From Clostridiales bacterium UBA1206 (GTDB taxonomy: Bacteria; Bacillota; Clostridia; Oscillospirales; CAG-382), in the NCBI GenBank assembly GCA_002310055.1, contig DBXS01000025.1, forward strand, positions 12,992 to 76,991: a stretch of DNA of 64,000 nucleotides, in the 5' to 3' direction. Each line of letters starts with the position of its first letter. The first letter of the stretch is position 1. Below, piece by piece: positions 17,646-29,600 of this stretch. The notes under the pieces are model-generated. The model searched no databases. It had not been told where the DNA came from and was given only the letters and a program-made list of their open reading frames with translations. The position numbers were made by a program, and so were the translations under genes.

Positions 17646-18896
17646 TTACACTTCCTTAAATTGATTTACGGTGAGTCCCGCTATCAGCTTGGGGTAGAAG
17701 TAGGTGGATTTCTGCGGCATTTTGCCGCCTTCCAGCGCAACGGCGCGTATCTGTTCCACTTTGGTGGGGTTCAGTATGAACGCCGCCGGCGAAGAGCCGT
17801 TTTCCACCGCTTCCACGGCTTCGCGGAGGGAGCGGGTGTAGACGAGGTTTTTCTGATTTTTCAGGTTTTCGCGGTCTATTTTGAGTATTCTTTCAAGAAT
17901 ATACCCGTGAAGCACCGAAACGTCGAGTCCGCTCACGGCGGAGCTCCCTACATCTACGGCTTCTTTAAGGATGAGAAGCCGTACCTCGCCTCCTTTCGTC
18001 ACCATGGCGAACGCGTGCCGCGCGGCGTTGGAAGCCAGCGCGTCTTTTATTTCGTCCGCCCCGGAAAGGGGAATTATTTCAAAGAATTCACTAAGTTTTT
18101 TCAGCATATCGGGGATATCGATATCCATATCCACCACTATGCGGTGGGTGGGCAGCACCACCAGCCCCGCGCTCTGCATATCCACAAGCGTCATCATCAG
18201 GTATCCGCTGTCGCATTCGATGCCGTTTTCAAGGCAGTATTTATGGAACGCGCCCGCGGTCTCAAAGCGGTGATGTCCGTCGGCGATGTAAAGCTGCTTG
18301 GGCTCAAAGAACCCGGTCAGCGCGGCGCATATTACGCCGTCTTCTATCTTCCAAAGCCGCTGCTTAATGCCGTCGTCGCTCACAAAATCGTAAAGCGGCG
18401 CGGCGTTTTTGCGGTAGGCGTCGATTATGCGCTGAACGTAGCCGCTTGAGTCCTCGAACAGGGAATAGACCGAAGAAAAGTTGCAGAACGTGGCTTTCAT
18501 CAGTTCAAAGCGGTCTTTTTTGGCCTTGGAAAGAGTCTCCTCGTGGGGCTTGACCACGTCGTCGGCGTAATCGTAGGTGCGGCACAGGCAGATGAGCCCG
18601 TCGAATACGAAGGTCTTTTCTTCGTATACGAACTCTTCTTCGTAGATATAGTAGCCCGGCTTTTCGTCTTTTTTCATCACGCCTTCGGCTATCATCTTCC
18701 GCAGGAACGCGGCGGAACGCTCGTAGCAGTTTTCGCCGTACACCCTTTCAAGACGAATAAAATTGTATTCCGATCTTTCGCACAGTTCGTCGAACATCCG
18801 GTCGTCGACGATGTCGTACGGAGGGCAGACGTTGTTCGCGATGTCTCCCGCTTTTTTTGTGTAGCGCAGTGCGCGGAACGGTTTGATCTCCGCCAT
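17646..18896 (-). CDS. DUF1015 family protein
   Basis: The 416-residue protein begins MAEIKPFRALRYTKKAGDIANNVCPPYDI, which is the N-terminal hallmark of DUF1015. It also has the family's LYIADGHHRFETA stretch near residue 213. The biochemical role is unknown to me. The conserved ADGHHR motif and a soluble composition suggest an enzyme. It lies between pcrA (26 bases upstream) and valS (4 bases downstream) on one strand with a GGAGATG ribosome-binding site. Confidence 0.88.
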   Translation of the reverse strand: MAEIKPFRALRYTKKAGDIANNVCPPYDIVDDRMFDELCERSEYNFIRLERVYGENCYERSAAFLRKMIAEGVMKKDEKPGYYIYEEEFVYEEKTFVFDGLICLCRTYDYADDVVKPHEETLSKAKKDRFELMKATFCNFSSVYSLFEDSSGYVQRIIDAYRKNAAPLYDFVSDDGIKQRLWKIEDGVICAALTGFFEPKQLYIADGHHRFETAGAFHKYCLENGIECDSGYLMMTLVDMQSAGLVVLPTHRIVVDMDIDIPDMLKKLSEFFEIIPLSGADEIKDALASNAARHAFAMVTKGGEVRLLILKEAVDVGSSAVSGLDVSVLHGYILERILKIDRENLKNQKNLVYTRSLREAVEAVENGSSPAAFILNPTKVEQIRAVALEGGKMPQKSTYFYPKLIAGLTVNQFKEV

Positions 18897-18922
18897 TTGT
18901 ATATCATCTCCGTCAAAAATAG

Positions 18923-21292
<2,370 letters not shown>

Positions 21293-21317
21293 TGCAAATA
21301 CTCCGTTATTATACTAT

Positions 21318-21346
21318 ATTATATATCACGTCCGCAAAAAAAGCAA
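21318..21346 (-). promoter_or_regulatory. Promoter of pcrA
   Basis: On the minus strand TTGCTT (21346-21341), a 17-base spacer and TATAAT (21323-21318). It is divergent from the kinase promoter within a 128-base gap. Confidence 0.7.
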
Positions 21347-21369
21347 GATATTTTAATGGCGCGCAAGTG

Positions 21370-21398
21370 TTGATTTTTGCGCCGTTTGCGTGTATAAT
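21370..21398 (+). promoter_or_regulatory. Promoter of the sensor kinase gene
   Basis: TTGATT at 21370-21375, a 17-base spacer and TATAAT at 21393-21398. A GGAGG ribosome-binding site (21408-21412) precedes the ATG at 21421. Confidence 0.8.
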
Positions 21399-21420
21399 CA
21401 TAAATACGGAGGTGCGGCAA

Positions 21421-22842
21421 ATGATCAAAAGCGTTTTTACGCGTTATATGGTGTTCATAGCACTGCTTCTGGTGTTTTCTTTCGGTCTGCTCGTCATAAC
21501 CCTTTCGGTGATGGTATCGGAATATTCCGAGCGCGCCAAAGGCGACGCTATGACCGAGGCGGCCGAACAGACGGCGGGCGCCATAACTCCCTACAGGGGC
21601 GAAGACGAATTGCGCGATATCCCAAGCGAAGTCGCCGAAGGGGTGCGCGGATACGCCGCGGTGGCTGACGCGTTCGTTTACGTGCTCGGCGACGACGGCG
21701 CGCTTATAGTCACCAACGACCCCGATTTCGCCGAAGGGACCGCTATGATGAGTTCCGAAGTGGTCGAAAGCGTAAAGCGCGGCTCGTCGGGCTACGGCAT
21801 GAGCCGTATAGAAAACACTTTTTCCGAAAAAAGGTTCAATAAATTCAGCGTCGTCACAAACACGGCGGGCGAAAGCACGCTCGTCATACTTTCGTCGCCC
21901 TCCTCGCGCGCGACTTCTATGTCGGCGCCGCTCATCCGCACGCTGATCGTGGGCACGGTGTGGATATTGTTCGCTTCGTGCATCACGGTCTATATCCTGC
22001 TGCAGCGCATAATAGATCCGCTCAAGAGCCTTTCGGACGCGGCGCGCGCCTTTGCCAAAGGCGATTTCAAAAAGCGCGTCGCGGTCTCCGGCAACGACGA
22101 AGTCGCCGAAGTCGGCAAGGCGTTCAACAATATGGCTTCGGTGCTCGAAAAGAACGAGGAAATGCGCAATTCGTTCATCGGCTCGGTGAGCCACGACCTG
22201 CGCACGCCGATGACGGTCATCCAGGGGTACGTCGACGGCATACGCGACGGCACCATACCCGAAGAAAAGCACGGCTATTATCTGGATATAATATCTTCCG
22301 AAGTCAAACGGCTTTCGCGGCTGGTGAATTCGCTGCTGCAGATAACGCGCATGCAGTCGGGCGAGCAGAAATACACGCTCGTGCGGTTCAACATTTCCGA
22401 AAAAGCGCGGCAGGTGCTCATCTCGCTCGAAAAGCGCATAGACGACAAGGAGCTTCAGGTGGATTTCGATAACGAGGAAGACCTGTTCGTCTTCGCCGAT
22501 ACCGACGCCGTGCATCAGGTGCTTTACAACCTTATGGAAAACGCCGTCAAGTTCGTCGACCGCGGCGGCTCGCTTCGGGTGCGCATCTTCCGCGACGAAG
22601 ACAAGGCGCGCGTGCGCGTGGAAAACAGCGGCGAGGGCATCCCCGCCGAGGAACTGCCGCACGTCTTTGAAAGGTTTTATAAATCCGACCGCTCGCGCGG
22701 GCTCGACAAGACCGGCACCGGCCTGGGGCTGTATATCGCCAAGACGAATATAGAAAAAATGGGCGGAAGCATAAGAGTCGATTCCGTCCCCGGCGAAAAC
22801 ACCCGGTTTGAATTCGACCTGCCTTTGGCGAACGAAAAATAA
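21421..22842 (+). CDS. Sensor histidine kinase (HAMP, HisKA, HATPase)
   Basis: The 473-residue protein has a membrane span at about 10-32, an extracytoplasmic sensor region (33-175), a second span (about 180-202), a HAMP linker, and the HisKA box SVSHDLRTPMTVIQGY with the phosphorylated histidine. The ATPase domain has NLMENAVKF, GEGIPAEELPHVFERF and GTGLGLYIAK. I used the ATG behind GGAGG; an upstream in-frame start at 21292 would run through the promoter. No response-regulator gene is adjacent, which is unusual for this class. The next gene is an HtrA protease 76 bases away, which hints at envelope stress sensing. Confidence 0.92.
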   Translation: MIKSVFTRYMVFIALLLVFSFGLLVITLSVMVSEYSERAKGDAMTEAAEQTAGAITPYRGEDELRDIPSEVAEGVRGYAAVADAFVYVLGDDGALIVTNDPDFAEGTAMMSSEVVESVKRGSSGYGMSRIENTFSEKRFNKFSVVTNTAGESTLVILSSPSSRATSMSAPLIRTLIVGTVWILFASCITVYILLQRIIDPLKSLSDAARAFAKGDFKKRVAVSGNDEVAEVGKAFNNMASVLEKNEEMRNSFIGSVSHDLRTPMTVIQGYVDGIRDGTIPEEKHGYYLDIISSEVKRLSRLVNSLLQITRMQSGEQKYTLVRFNISEKARQVLISLEKRIDDKELQVDFDNEEDLFVFADTDAVHQVLYNLMENAVKFVDRGGSLRVRIFRDEDKARVRVENSGEGIPAEELPHVFERFYKSDRSRGLDKTGTGLGLYIAKTNIEKMGGSIRVDSVPGENTRFEFDLPLANEK

Positions 22843-22918
22843 AAAATTTTTCGCCGTTTTAAGGTGCGTTTAAGAAAAAGGGTATATACTGTGACCGTGA
22901 AAAGGAGGTATGTACGCA

Positions 22919-24352
22919 ATGGAAGATAAAGACGAACTCTTCACAAACGATCCCGCGGCGGAAGAAACCCCCGTTACGGAAGAAACCGGAACGGAAGAAA
23001 CTCCCGTTACGGAAGAAACCGCGCCGGAAACGCCGGACGCGAGCCGGTTTACCGAAGGCGAAACGTACGAATGGGACGGCAGGCAGTTCATTATCGCCAA
23101 AAAGAAAAAAGGACTTAAAGTCTTTGCGTTCTGCGTATTTCTGGCGCTTATCGCCGCTTGCGTGGCGCTGGGACTTGTGATAGCCAAATACCGCGGAATA
23201 AGCGATGGCCGGATCCCCGGAAGCATGACCTACGACACCGGCGAACAGAGCGGCACGGAGATTATCGAAGGCAAAGACAGGGACAAGGGCAAAGACAAAG
23301 ATAAAGACAAAAGCGAAGAAAACGCAGGCGAGACCGAATCGAGCCGCGAATACCCCGGCTCGCACAGCGCGGTCATTCGCCCCGCCGGCGACGAGACGTA
23401 TTCCATGGCCGACCTTTACGAGCGGTGCGCGCCCGCCTGCTGCACCATTTACGTTCCGGTCAGCGGAGGCGCGGTGCTGGGCAGCGGATTCGTCGTCGAC
23501 GCCGAAAACGGCTATGTCGTGACCAATCATCACGTAATAGAACGCGCCGGCAAGACGATAACCGTAAAGTTTTATGACGGCAGGCAGTTCGACGCCGAGC
23601 TTGTCGGGTCCGACGAAGCGACCGATATAGCGGTCCTCAGGATCGAAGCCGAAGGGCTCACCGAGCTCCCGCTCGGCGACAGTTCAAACGCGCGCGTAGG
23701 CGACCCCGTCATAGCCATAGGCACCCCGTATTCCGAAAATCTCGCCGGCACGCTGACTAACGGTATGATCTCCGGCGTCGACCGACAGTTCGAAGTAAAG
23801 GATTTCTACGGCCGCACCGAAAAGATAATGAAACTCATCCAGACCAACGCGGCTATAAATTCCGGCAACTCCGGCGGCCCGCTCATCAATATGCAGGGGC
23901 AGGTCATAGGTATCAACGTCATGAAACTCGTAGACGAATACGAAGGACTCGGGTTCGCCATCCCCATGTCCAGCGCCGTGACCGTGATAAACAACCTTAT
24001 CGATTACGGCAAAGTCGTCGACCGCACCGACCTGGTGACCACTCCCGCAAAGCTGGGCATAACCGCGTCCGCGCTTTCGCCCAATGACGAAAACCTGCGC
24101 GCCGAATACGATCTGCCCGAAGACCTTCCCGAAGGCGTGCTGGTCATCGAGACAACGCGTTCCACCGCGGTTTATAAGGCGGGGCTGCGGAATTTCGATA
24201 TCATCACTGCGTTCAACGGCAAAAAGGTGGAAAAGTTCGACGACCTCAAAGCCGAGCTCGGCAAATATTCGGCAGGCGATACAGTAACGCTCACGTTTTA
24301 CCGGTTCGAGACCGGCGAAGAGATCACAATAGAATTCGTTTTGGAAAAATGA
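22919..24352 (+). CDS. htrA: HtrA/DegP-type membrane-anchored serine protease
   Basis: HtrA degrades or refolds damaged envelope proteins. I chose the ATG at 22919, which is ten bases after AAAGGAGG; the ATG at 22910 is only one base from it. The 477-residue protein has a cytoplasmic Glu/Thr-rich tail with repeated TEETPVTEET units, a membrane span (about 62-84) and a charged KDKDKDK linker. The trypsin-like domain has His in VVTNHHVIE, Asp in ATDIAVLRI and Ser in NSGNSGGPL, and one C-terminal PDZ domain follows. A TATACT -10-like site lies in the 76-base gap behind the kinase gene. Confidence 0.93.
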   Translation: MEDKDELFTNDPAAEETPVTEETGTEETPVTEETAPETPDASRFTEGETYEWDGRQFIIAKKKKGLKVFAFCVFLALIAACVALGLVIAKYRGISDGRIPGSMTYDTGEQSGTEIIEGKDRDKGKDKDKDKSEENAGETESSREYPGSHSAVIRPAGDETYSMADLYERCAPACCTIYVPVSGGAVLGSGFVVDAENGYVVTNHHVIERAGKTITVKFYDGRQFDAELVGSDEATDIAVLRIEAEGLTELPLGDSSNARVGDPVIAIGTPYSENLAGTLTNGMISGVDRQFEVKDFYGRTEKIMKLIQTNAAINSGNSGGPLINMQGQVIGINVMKLVDEYEGLGFAIPMSSAVTVINNLIDYGKVVDRTDLVTTPAKLGITASALSPNDENLRAEYDLPEDLPEGVLVIETTRSTAVYKAGLRNFDIITAFNGKKVEKFDDLKAELGKYSAGDTVTLTFYRFETGEEITIEFVLEK

Positions 24353-24376
24353 TCAGGCAGAATTAAACAAATAAAG

Positions 24377-24416
24377 ATCCCGCAGGCGCAGTTCCGCGCT
24401 TGCGGGATACTTCTTT
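24377..24416. terminator. Bidirectional terminator between htrA and the LRR gene
   Basis: ATCCCGCAGGCGC (24377-24389) pairs with GCGCTTGCGGGAT (24396-24408) with one wobble. T-rich DNA flanks it on both strands. It serves the convergent genes on either side. Confidence 0.75.
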
Positions 24417-24427
24417 GTATTTATGTT

Positions 24428-25405
24428 TCAGTCGTCGGCGCAGACCACTTTGTAGCCGCCGTCGACGTCTTCGCCCGCATAGTCGTCCCACTGGTACCCT
24501 TTTTCTATGCTTTCCCATTGCGCGCGCGTGCCGGCGAAATATATGGTTTCAAGCTCTTGGCACATATCAAACGCCCAGCTGCCTATGCCCGTTATGCCGG
24601 CGGGCAGATATACGCTCTTAAGCGAATCGCAGCTGTCAAAAACGCAGTCGTTGATATACGTCACGCCGTCCGGCACGGTTACGGTGACGAGAGAATAGCA
24701 GTCGCTGAACGCCCATTCGCCGATGTGCGTCACGCCGGAGTGTATAGCCACCGAAACCAGAGAACGGCAATTACCAAACAAGCTGTCTTCTATCGACGTG
24801 ACTCCGGCGGGTATCACCGCCGAAGGCAGAGAGTAGCACCCTTCAAACGCGTCGTACTCTAAAACCGCGATCCCCTCGGGCAGATATACGGCGACAAGCG
24901 ACCCGCAATAGGCAAAAGCATAGCCTTTCACGGCCGTGACCCCTGCGGGCAGAGTCACGCTCGTGACCGCCGCGTCTCGAAAGGCGCCGTATTCCACGCC
25001 TATTACGGTATAACCGTCTATCTCGGGCGGAACGTTGAGATCCGCGCCTTCAAAGCTGCCGGGTCCGGTGATCCACGCGTCGACGCCATCCAGATAGTAT
25101 TCCAGCCCTTCGGAATACGGGGCGGTAGTTTTCAGAACGTACGAATCCGGGAACAGCACGTGCCGAAGCAGGAATATGGCGTCGTCGGAGCCGACTTCGC
25201 CGTTGCCGTCAAAGTCGCCGAACGCACTAAGCGAGTAACTTTCCGGGAACAGCACGCTCCTGAGCAGGAAGATCGCGTCGTCGGAAGTGACTTTGCCGTC
25301 GTCGGTATAGTCGCCGAGCACACGCAGACCGTCGGCAGATACGGCGATCGCCGCCGCGGAGACCGTTACGATAAGCGCAAGCAAGATACTTATGATTTTT
25401 TTCAT
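24428..25405 (-). CDS. Secreted dockerin plus leucine-rich-repeat protein (copy A)
   Basis: The 325-residue protein has a signal peptide (1-24), then two dockerin type I repeats (about 29-92: GDYTDDGKVTSDDAIFLLR and GDFDGNGEVGSDDAIFLLR, each with the DxNxDG-like calcium loop). A BspA-type (LRR_5) leucine-rich domain of about 23-residue repeats (IPAGVTSIEDSLFGNCRSL pattern) follows. The end VVCADD and the stretch YFAGTRAQWE are shared with copy B. Dockerins bind cohesins, and no cohesin is seen in the window. It starts 14 bases after copy B behind AAAGGAG. Confidence 0.85.
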   Translation of the reverse strand: MKKIISILLALIVTVSAAAIAVSADGLRVLGDYTDDGKVTSDDAIFLLRSVLFPESYSLSAFGDFDGNGEVGSDDAIFLLRHVLFPDSYVLKTTAPYSEGLEYYLDGVDAWITGPGSFEGADLNVPPEIDGYTVIGVEYGAFRDAAVTSVTLPAGVTAVKGYAFAYCGSLVAVYLPEGIAVLEYDAFEGCYSLPSAVIPAGVTSIEDSLFGNCRSLVSVAIHSGVTHIGEWAFSDCYSLVTVTVPDGVTYINDCVFDSCDSLKSVYLPAGITGIGSWAFDMCQELETIYFAGTRAQWESIEKGYQWDDYAGEDVDGGYKVVCADD

Positions 25406-25419
25406 TTTTATTTCTCCTT

Positions 25420-26385
25420 TCAGTCGTCGGCGCAGACCACGGCGTAATTGCCGGTGTAGGCGTCCCAGTCAGTCTCTTTTTCAATAGCTTCCCACTGCGC
25501 GCGCGTGCCGGCGAAATATATTGTTTCGAGACCGCGGCAGCTGTCGAACGCGCTTTCGCCTATGCGCGTTATCCCCTCGGGCAGATAAACGTCCGCAAGC
25601 GAACTGCAGCCGTAAAAAGCGCCTTTATTTATCTCCGTCACGCGGTCCGGCACCGTTACGGCAGTAAGCGCGGAGCAGCCGTCAAAAGCCCATTCGCCGA
25701 TAAACGTCACGCCGTCGGGTATGACCACGGAAACGAGCGACGAGCAGTTCTGGAACAGATAGTATTCGATTTCCGTGACTCCGGCGGGCAAGACCGCGGA
25801 AGTGAGTTTGTTGCAGTCGGCAAAAGCGCCCAAGCCTATGTTGGTTACCGATTCGGGCAGATACACGGCGACAAGCGACTTGCAGTAATCAAAAGCGTTG
25901 CTTTCTATTTTCATTATCCCGTCGGACAAAGTCACGCTCGTGACCGCCGTGTCTTCAAAGGCGTTGTATTCCACGCCTATTACGGGATGGCCGTCTATCT
26001 CGGGCGGGATATTCAGCTCTTCACCGTCAAACGTCCCGGGGCCTGAGATCCACGCCATGCCTCCGTCGTCGAGTATGTAATCAAGCCCTTCCGAATACGG
26101 ATACGTCGTTTTAAGGACGTACGTGCCCGGGAACAGCACGTGCCGCAGCAGGAATATGGCGTCGTCGGAGCCGACTTCGCCGTTGCCGTCGAAATCGCAG
26201 AACTGTTCAAGATCGTACGTATCGGGGAAAAGCACGCTGCGGAGCAGATACACCGCGTCGTTTGAAGTGACCTTTCCGTCGCCGTTGAGGTCGCCCAGCA
26301 CGCTTAAGCCCTCCGCCGAAACGGCTATCGCCGCCGCGGAAACCGTTACGATCAGCGCAAGGATCATGCATATGATTCTTTTCAT
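25420..26385 (-). CDS. Secreted dockerin plus leucine-rich-repeat protein (copy B)
   Basis: The 321-residue paralogue of copy A has the same order: signal peptide, two dockerin repeats with DLNGDGKVTSNDAVYLLR and DFDGNGEVGSDDAIFLLRH, a short linker region ending in GTFDGEELNIPPEIDGHPVI, LRR_5 repeats, and the end YAVVCADD. It is the first gene of a two-gene unit driven by a strong promoter at 26434-26461. The near-identical dockerin codons in copies A and B suggest recent tandem duplication or gene conversion. Confidence 0.85.
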   Translation of the reverse strand: MKRIICMILALIVTVSAAAIAVSAEGLSVLGDLNGDGKVTSNDAVYLLRSVLFPDTYDLEQFCDFDGNGEVGSDDAIFLLRHVLFPGTYVLKTTYPYSEGLDYILDDGGMAWISGPGTFDGEELNIPPEIDGHPVIGVEYNAFEDTAVTSVTLSDGIMKIESNAFDYCKSLVAVYLPESVTNIGLGAFADCNKLTSAVLPAGVTEIEYYLFQNCSSLVSVVIPDGVTFIGEWAFDGCSALTAVTVPDRVTEINKGAFYGCSSLADVYLPEGITRIGESAFDSCRGLETIYFAGTRAQWEAIEKETDWDAYTGNYAVVCADD

Positions 26386-26433
26386 TTTGCTTACCCTCTC
26401 TTTTTCACGCGCGTGGATATTTATTCATATTTT

Positions 26434-26461
26434 ATTATAACTAAAAAAGTAATAATGTCAA
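26434..26461 (-). promoter_or_regulatory. Promoter of the dockerin-LRR pair
   Basis: On the minus strand a consensus TTGACA (26461-26456), a 16-base spacer and TATAAT (26439-26434). The 265-base gap 26386-26650 otherwise holds only the terminator of the next gene. Confidence 0.85.
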
Positions 26462-26595
26462 TAGCTCCGTGTGGCACGAATGCGGCTGACGGCATGTTTG
26501 CGCTGCCTTTTTGACGGGCCGGGACCGAACAGGGGGGATCAACACAGTATTAACAAAGGAAAAGGCGAAACGATAAAACGAATTAACATAAAAGA

Positions 26596-26627
26596 ATTCC
26601 CGAACAAGCGTTGGCTTGTTCGGGAAT
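26596..26627 (-). terminator. Terminator of the large LRR gene
   Basis: ATTCCCGAACAAGC (26596-26609) pairs perfectly with GCTTGTTCGGGAAT (26614-26627) around a four-base loop. On the minus strand it is followed by TCTTTTAT, and a T run also follows on the plus strand. Confidence 0.85.
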
Positions 26628-26650
26628 CTGTTTTTGTGAAGCTATGCCGT

Positions 26651-29600
26651 TTACGGGATAATGTTCCCGTCGGTGCAGTGAACGGTCAAATTGCACTTGT
26701 CGGACCAATTGTAATAATTCCAGCTGTAGTCTTTTTCTATCGCTTCCCACTGCGCTTTTGTGCCGGAATAATAGATGTCCTTAGCAGAAGCGTCAAACAC
26801 ATGTCCGTCGATATAAGTAACGCTGACGGGGATTCTGATCGACACGAGCGACGAGCAGCCGGTAAACGCACTGTATCCGATATCAGTGACGCCTTCGGGG
26901 AGAACAACGGACGTAAGCCCTGAACAATTCTGGAACGCATAATTGCCGATCGTCTCTACGTTTTCGGGTATAACGATCGAGATCATCGAAGAACAGTCGC
27001 GGAACGCGGAGCCGTTTATGTGCACGGTTGCCGGATTCAACGAATAAGTGCTTTGATCGGTGCTTTCAACATCGCACAGGAATTTATACGGATTGTTTTG
27101 TGTTCCAATGTAAATCAAACCGTTTTCGTGCGTTTCGATATCGAGCGCGGTTTCTTTAAACGCGTCAGAGCCGATAGTCACCAGGCTTTCGGGTAAATTG
27201 ATTGATGTGAGAGACGAACAGTAAGCAAACGCATAACTGCCGATCGTTTCGGTACCCTCGTGCAAAACAACAGTGGTCATTGAGCTGCAGTCTTCAAACG
27301 CACTGCCTCCTATTGTCTTTACCGTGCCGGGGATATTGACGTCGGTAAGAGCTCTGCAGTCATAGAAAGCTCTGTAATCGATTTCCGTGACGCCTGAAGG
27401 AATATTGATAGAGGTCAGAGCGCGGCATCCGTAGAAAGCCGCGGAAGTGATAATTTCCAGCCCGGACGGCAAAGAGACCAGCCAGAGCGACGTGCAGTTG
27501 TCATACGCACACGCTCCTATCGATGTTACGCTTTCCGGTAAAATTGCGGTTTCGAGCTTGCTGCAGTTCTGGAACGCATAAGCGCCGATACTCGTTACCC
27601 CTTTTGGCGGTTTCGCCGATCTTAGAGAGGCACAGTCTTTAAAGCAGTAATTTGAGATCGCCGTCAGGTTCGCGGGCAGAGTGATCGATCCGAGTGATCT
27701 GCAGCCGGAGAAAGCATATTGGTCAATAACCGTAACGCTGTCGGGTATACCGATCGATTTGAGGGATTCGCATTTGTAAAACGCATATCTGCCTATGTAC
27801 GTTACGGTTTCCGGTACGTTCAGGATCGTAAGCGAAGTGCAGTTGCAGAACGTGTCATGACCGATAGAAGTCAGGTCTTTCGGCATATAGACCGAATGGA
27901 GCGATTCACAGCAGTAGAATAAACCGTCGCCCACAGTCGTTATGCTGTCGGGGAGAACGACGTCTACTAAAGAATTACAATATTCGAACACGTATTCGCC
28001 AAAACTTTCGACGCCTTCGGATACCGTAAGGTAGCGAAGAGCCTCGCAACTTGCAAAAGCATAGTTACCAACGCCGGTTATACATCCGGGGATATTGGCT
28101 ACAGTAAGGGTTGCGCATCCGCTGAACGCATAATCGCCGATATTATTAACACTGCCGTCGGACGGGATAGAGCTGTTGCCGGCGCTGCGCATAAGAGTGT
28201 TATCGTCTTTGCAGATCAAACAGTTGTTTTTGGAAAAATAAACCGTGTTTCTGCTGTTAACGGTTATTTGTTCAAGACCGCCGCAGAAAGCGAATGCGGA
28301 ATTGGCTATATAGTTGGTTTTGGCGGGAATTTCCAGCTCTTTAAGCGAAACGCAGCCGTAAAACGCATCTTCTTTTATACTGGTAACGTTTTCGGGTATG
28401 TTGATCTTTTCGAGATTTCTGCATTCGCTGAACGCTTCCGTCGCGATCGTAGTAAGGCTCTTCGGTAGGGTCACTTCTATAAGCGATGAAGCAAAACTGT
28501 TGTAATAGCAAGCAGAACCGCCCCAGGGGTAGTCTTTGCCGCCCCAAACGCTATTTATGCCTTCAGGAATTATCAGGTGAATGCCTTTTACGCCGTCGAA
28601 CGCATCGTATGAATAGTATGCGTCGCTTGACGTATAGACGGTGCAGACCAGACCCGGTGCGTTACTGAATGCATTGTCGCCCACATACGTTACGGTCACG
28701 GGGATCGTGATGCTGTCGTACACAGAGCAGTCATCAAAAGCTTCTTCTTGTATATCAGTAACTATATAATCGTTTATTGTAAGCGGTACATTGAGATGAT
28801 TACCGTTGAACGTGCCGGGGCCGGTTATCGTGCAGGTCTCGCCGTCGTCGTTTACAGTATATGCGAGTCCTTCAGAGAATGGGAGTATGGAAAAATCGTT
28901 CGGAAACAGAACGTGCCTGAGCAGATGGATCGCATCGTTGGAATCGACCTTGCAGTCGCCGGTAATGTCGTTATAAACGGACTCCAGCGGGTATTCGTTC
29001 GGGAACAGAACGTGCCTGAGCAGATAGATCGCGTCGTTGGAATTAACTGTTCCGTCATTATTGTAATCGCCGAGTATACCGAGGGTATCGTCTTCTTCGG
29101 ACGTTTCCGAGGATTCTTCTATTATCACGGGCGAGTTGACGCAGTCCCAGCTTACGCCCCTGTTTTCGTCGGTCATGTTTATAAGGCCGCCGGGAATCAC
29201 TTTGGCGCAGTCTACGGGGTCGTTGACGTCAAAACCTTCGGAAAAATCAATTGACCAGATCTCCGCACCTTCCTGCTCCAGAATTATATAACCCACGCAG
29301 ATGGTGCCGGTGGCATTATAGAACCCGATACCCAAAGTGAGCATGCCGGGCGCGGTGTTCGTGTTTTCGTAATAACCGTAAGTGCCCGCATAAGGATTGA
29401 AGCCGGTGTTCACGACTTCTGTCCATTTGCCTTTTTCAACGGTCGAATCCGTGGCGTAATCGTTGTACGCTATCAGATAATCGAAAGAAGTGCTGTCTTC
29501 GACCGCGTAAGAATAGCAGTTCAAAAACACGCAGCCGTCGTCGTTTTCGCAGTCTTCGCTGAAATAAACGAGCGCCCTTATGGTGAGCGGCGCGTCCGAA

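Noticed and set aside
14411..17659. A plus-strand open frame of 1082 codons opposite valS
   Set aside because: It is the antisense of valS, which has all synthetase motifs. Long antisense frames are common here because of biased third codon positions. It has no recognisable domain and no ribosome-binding site.
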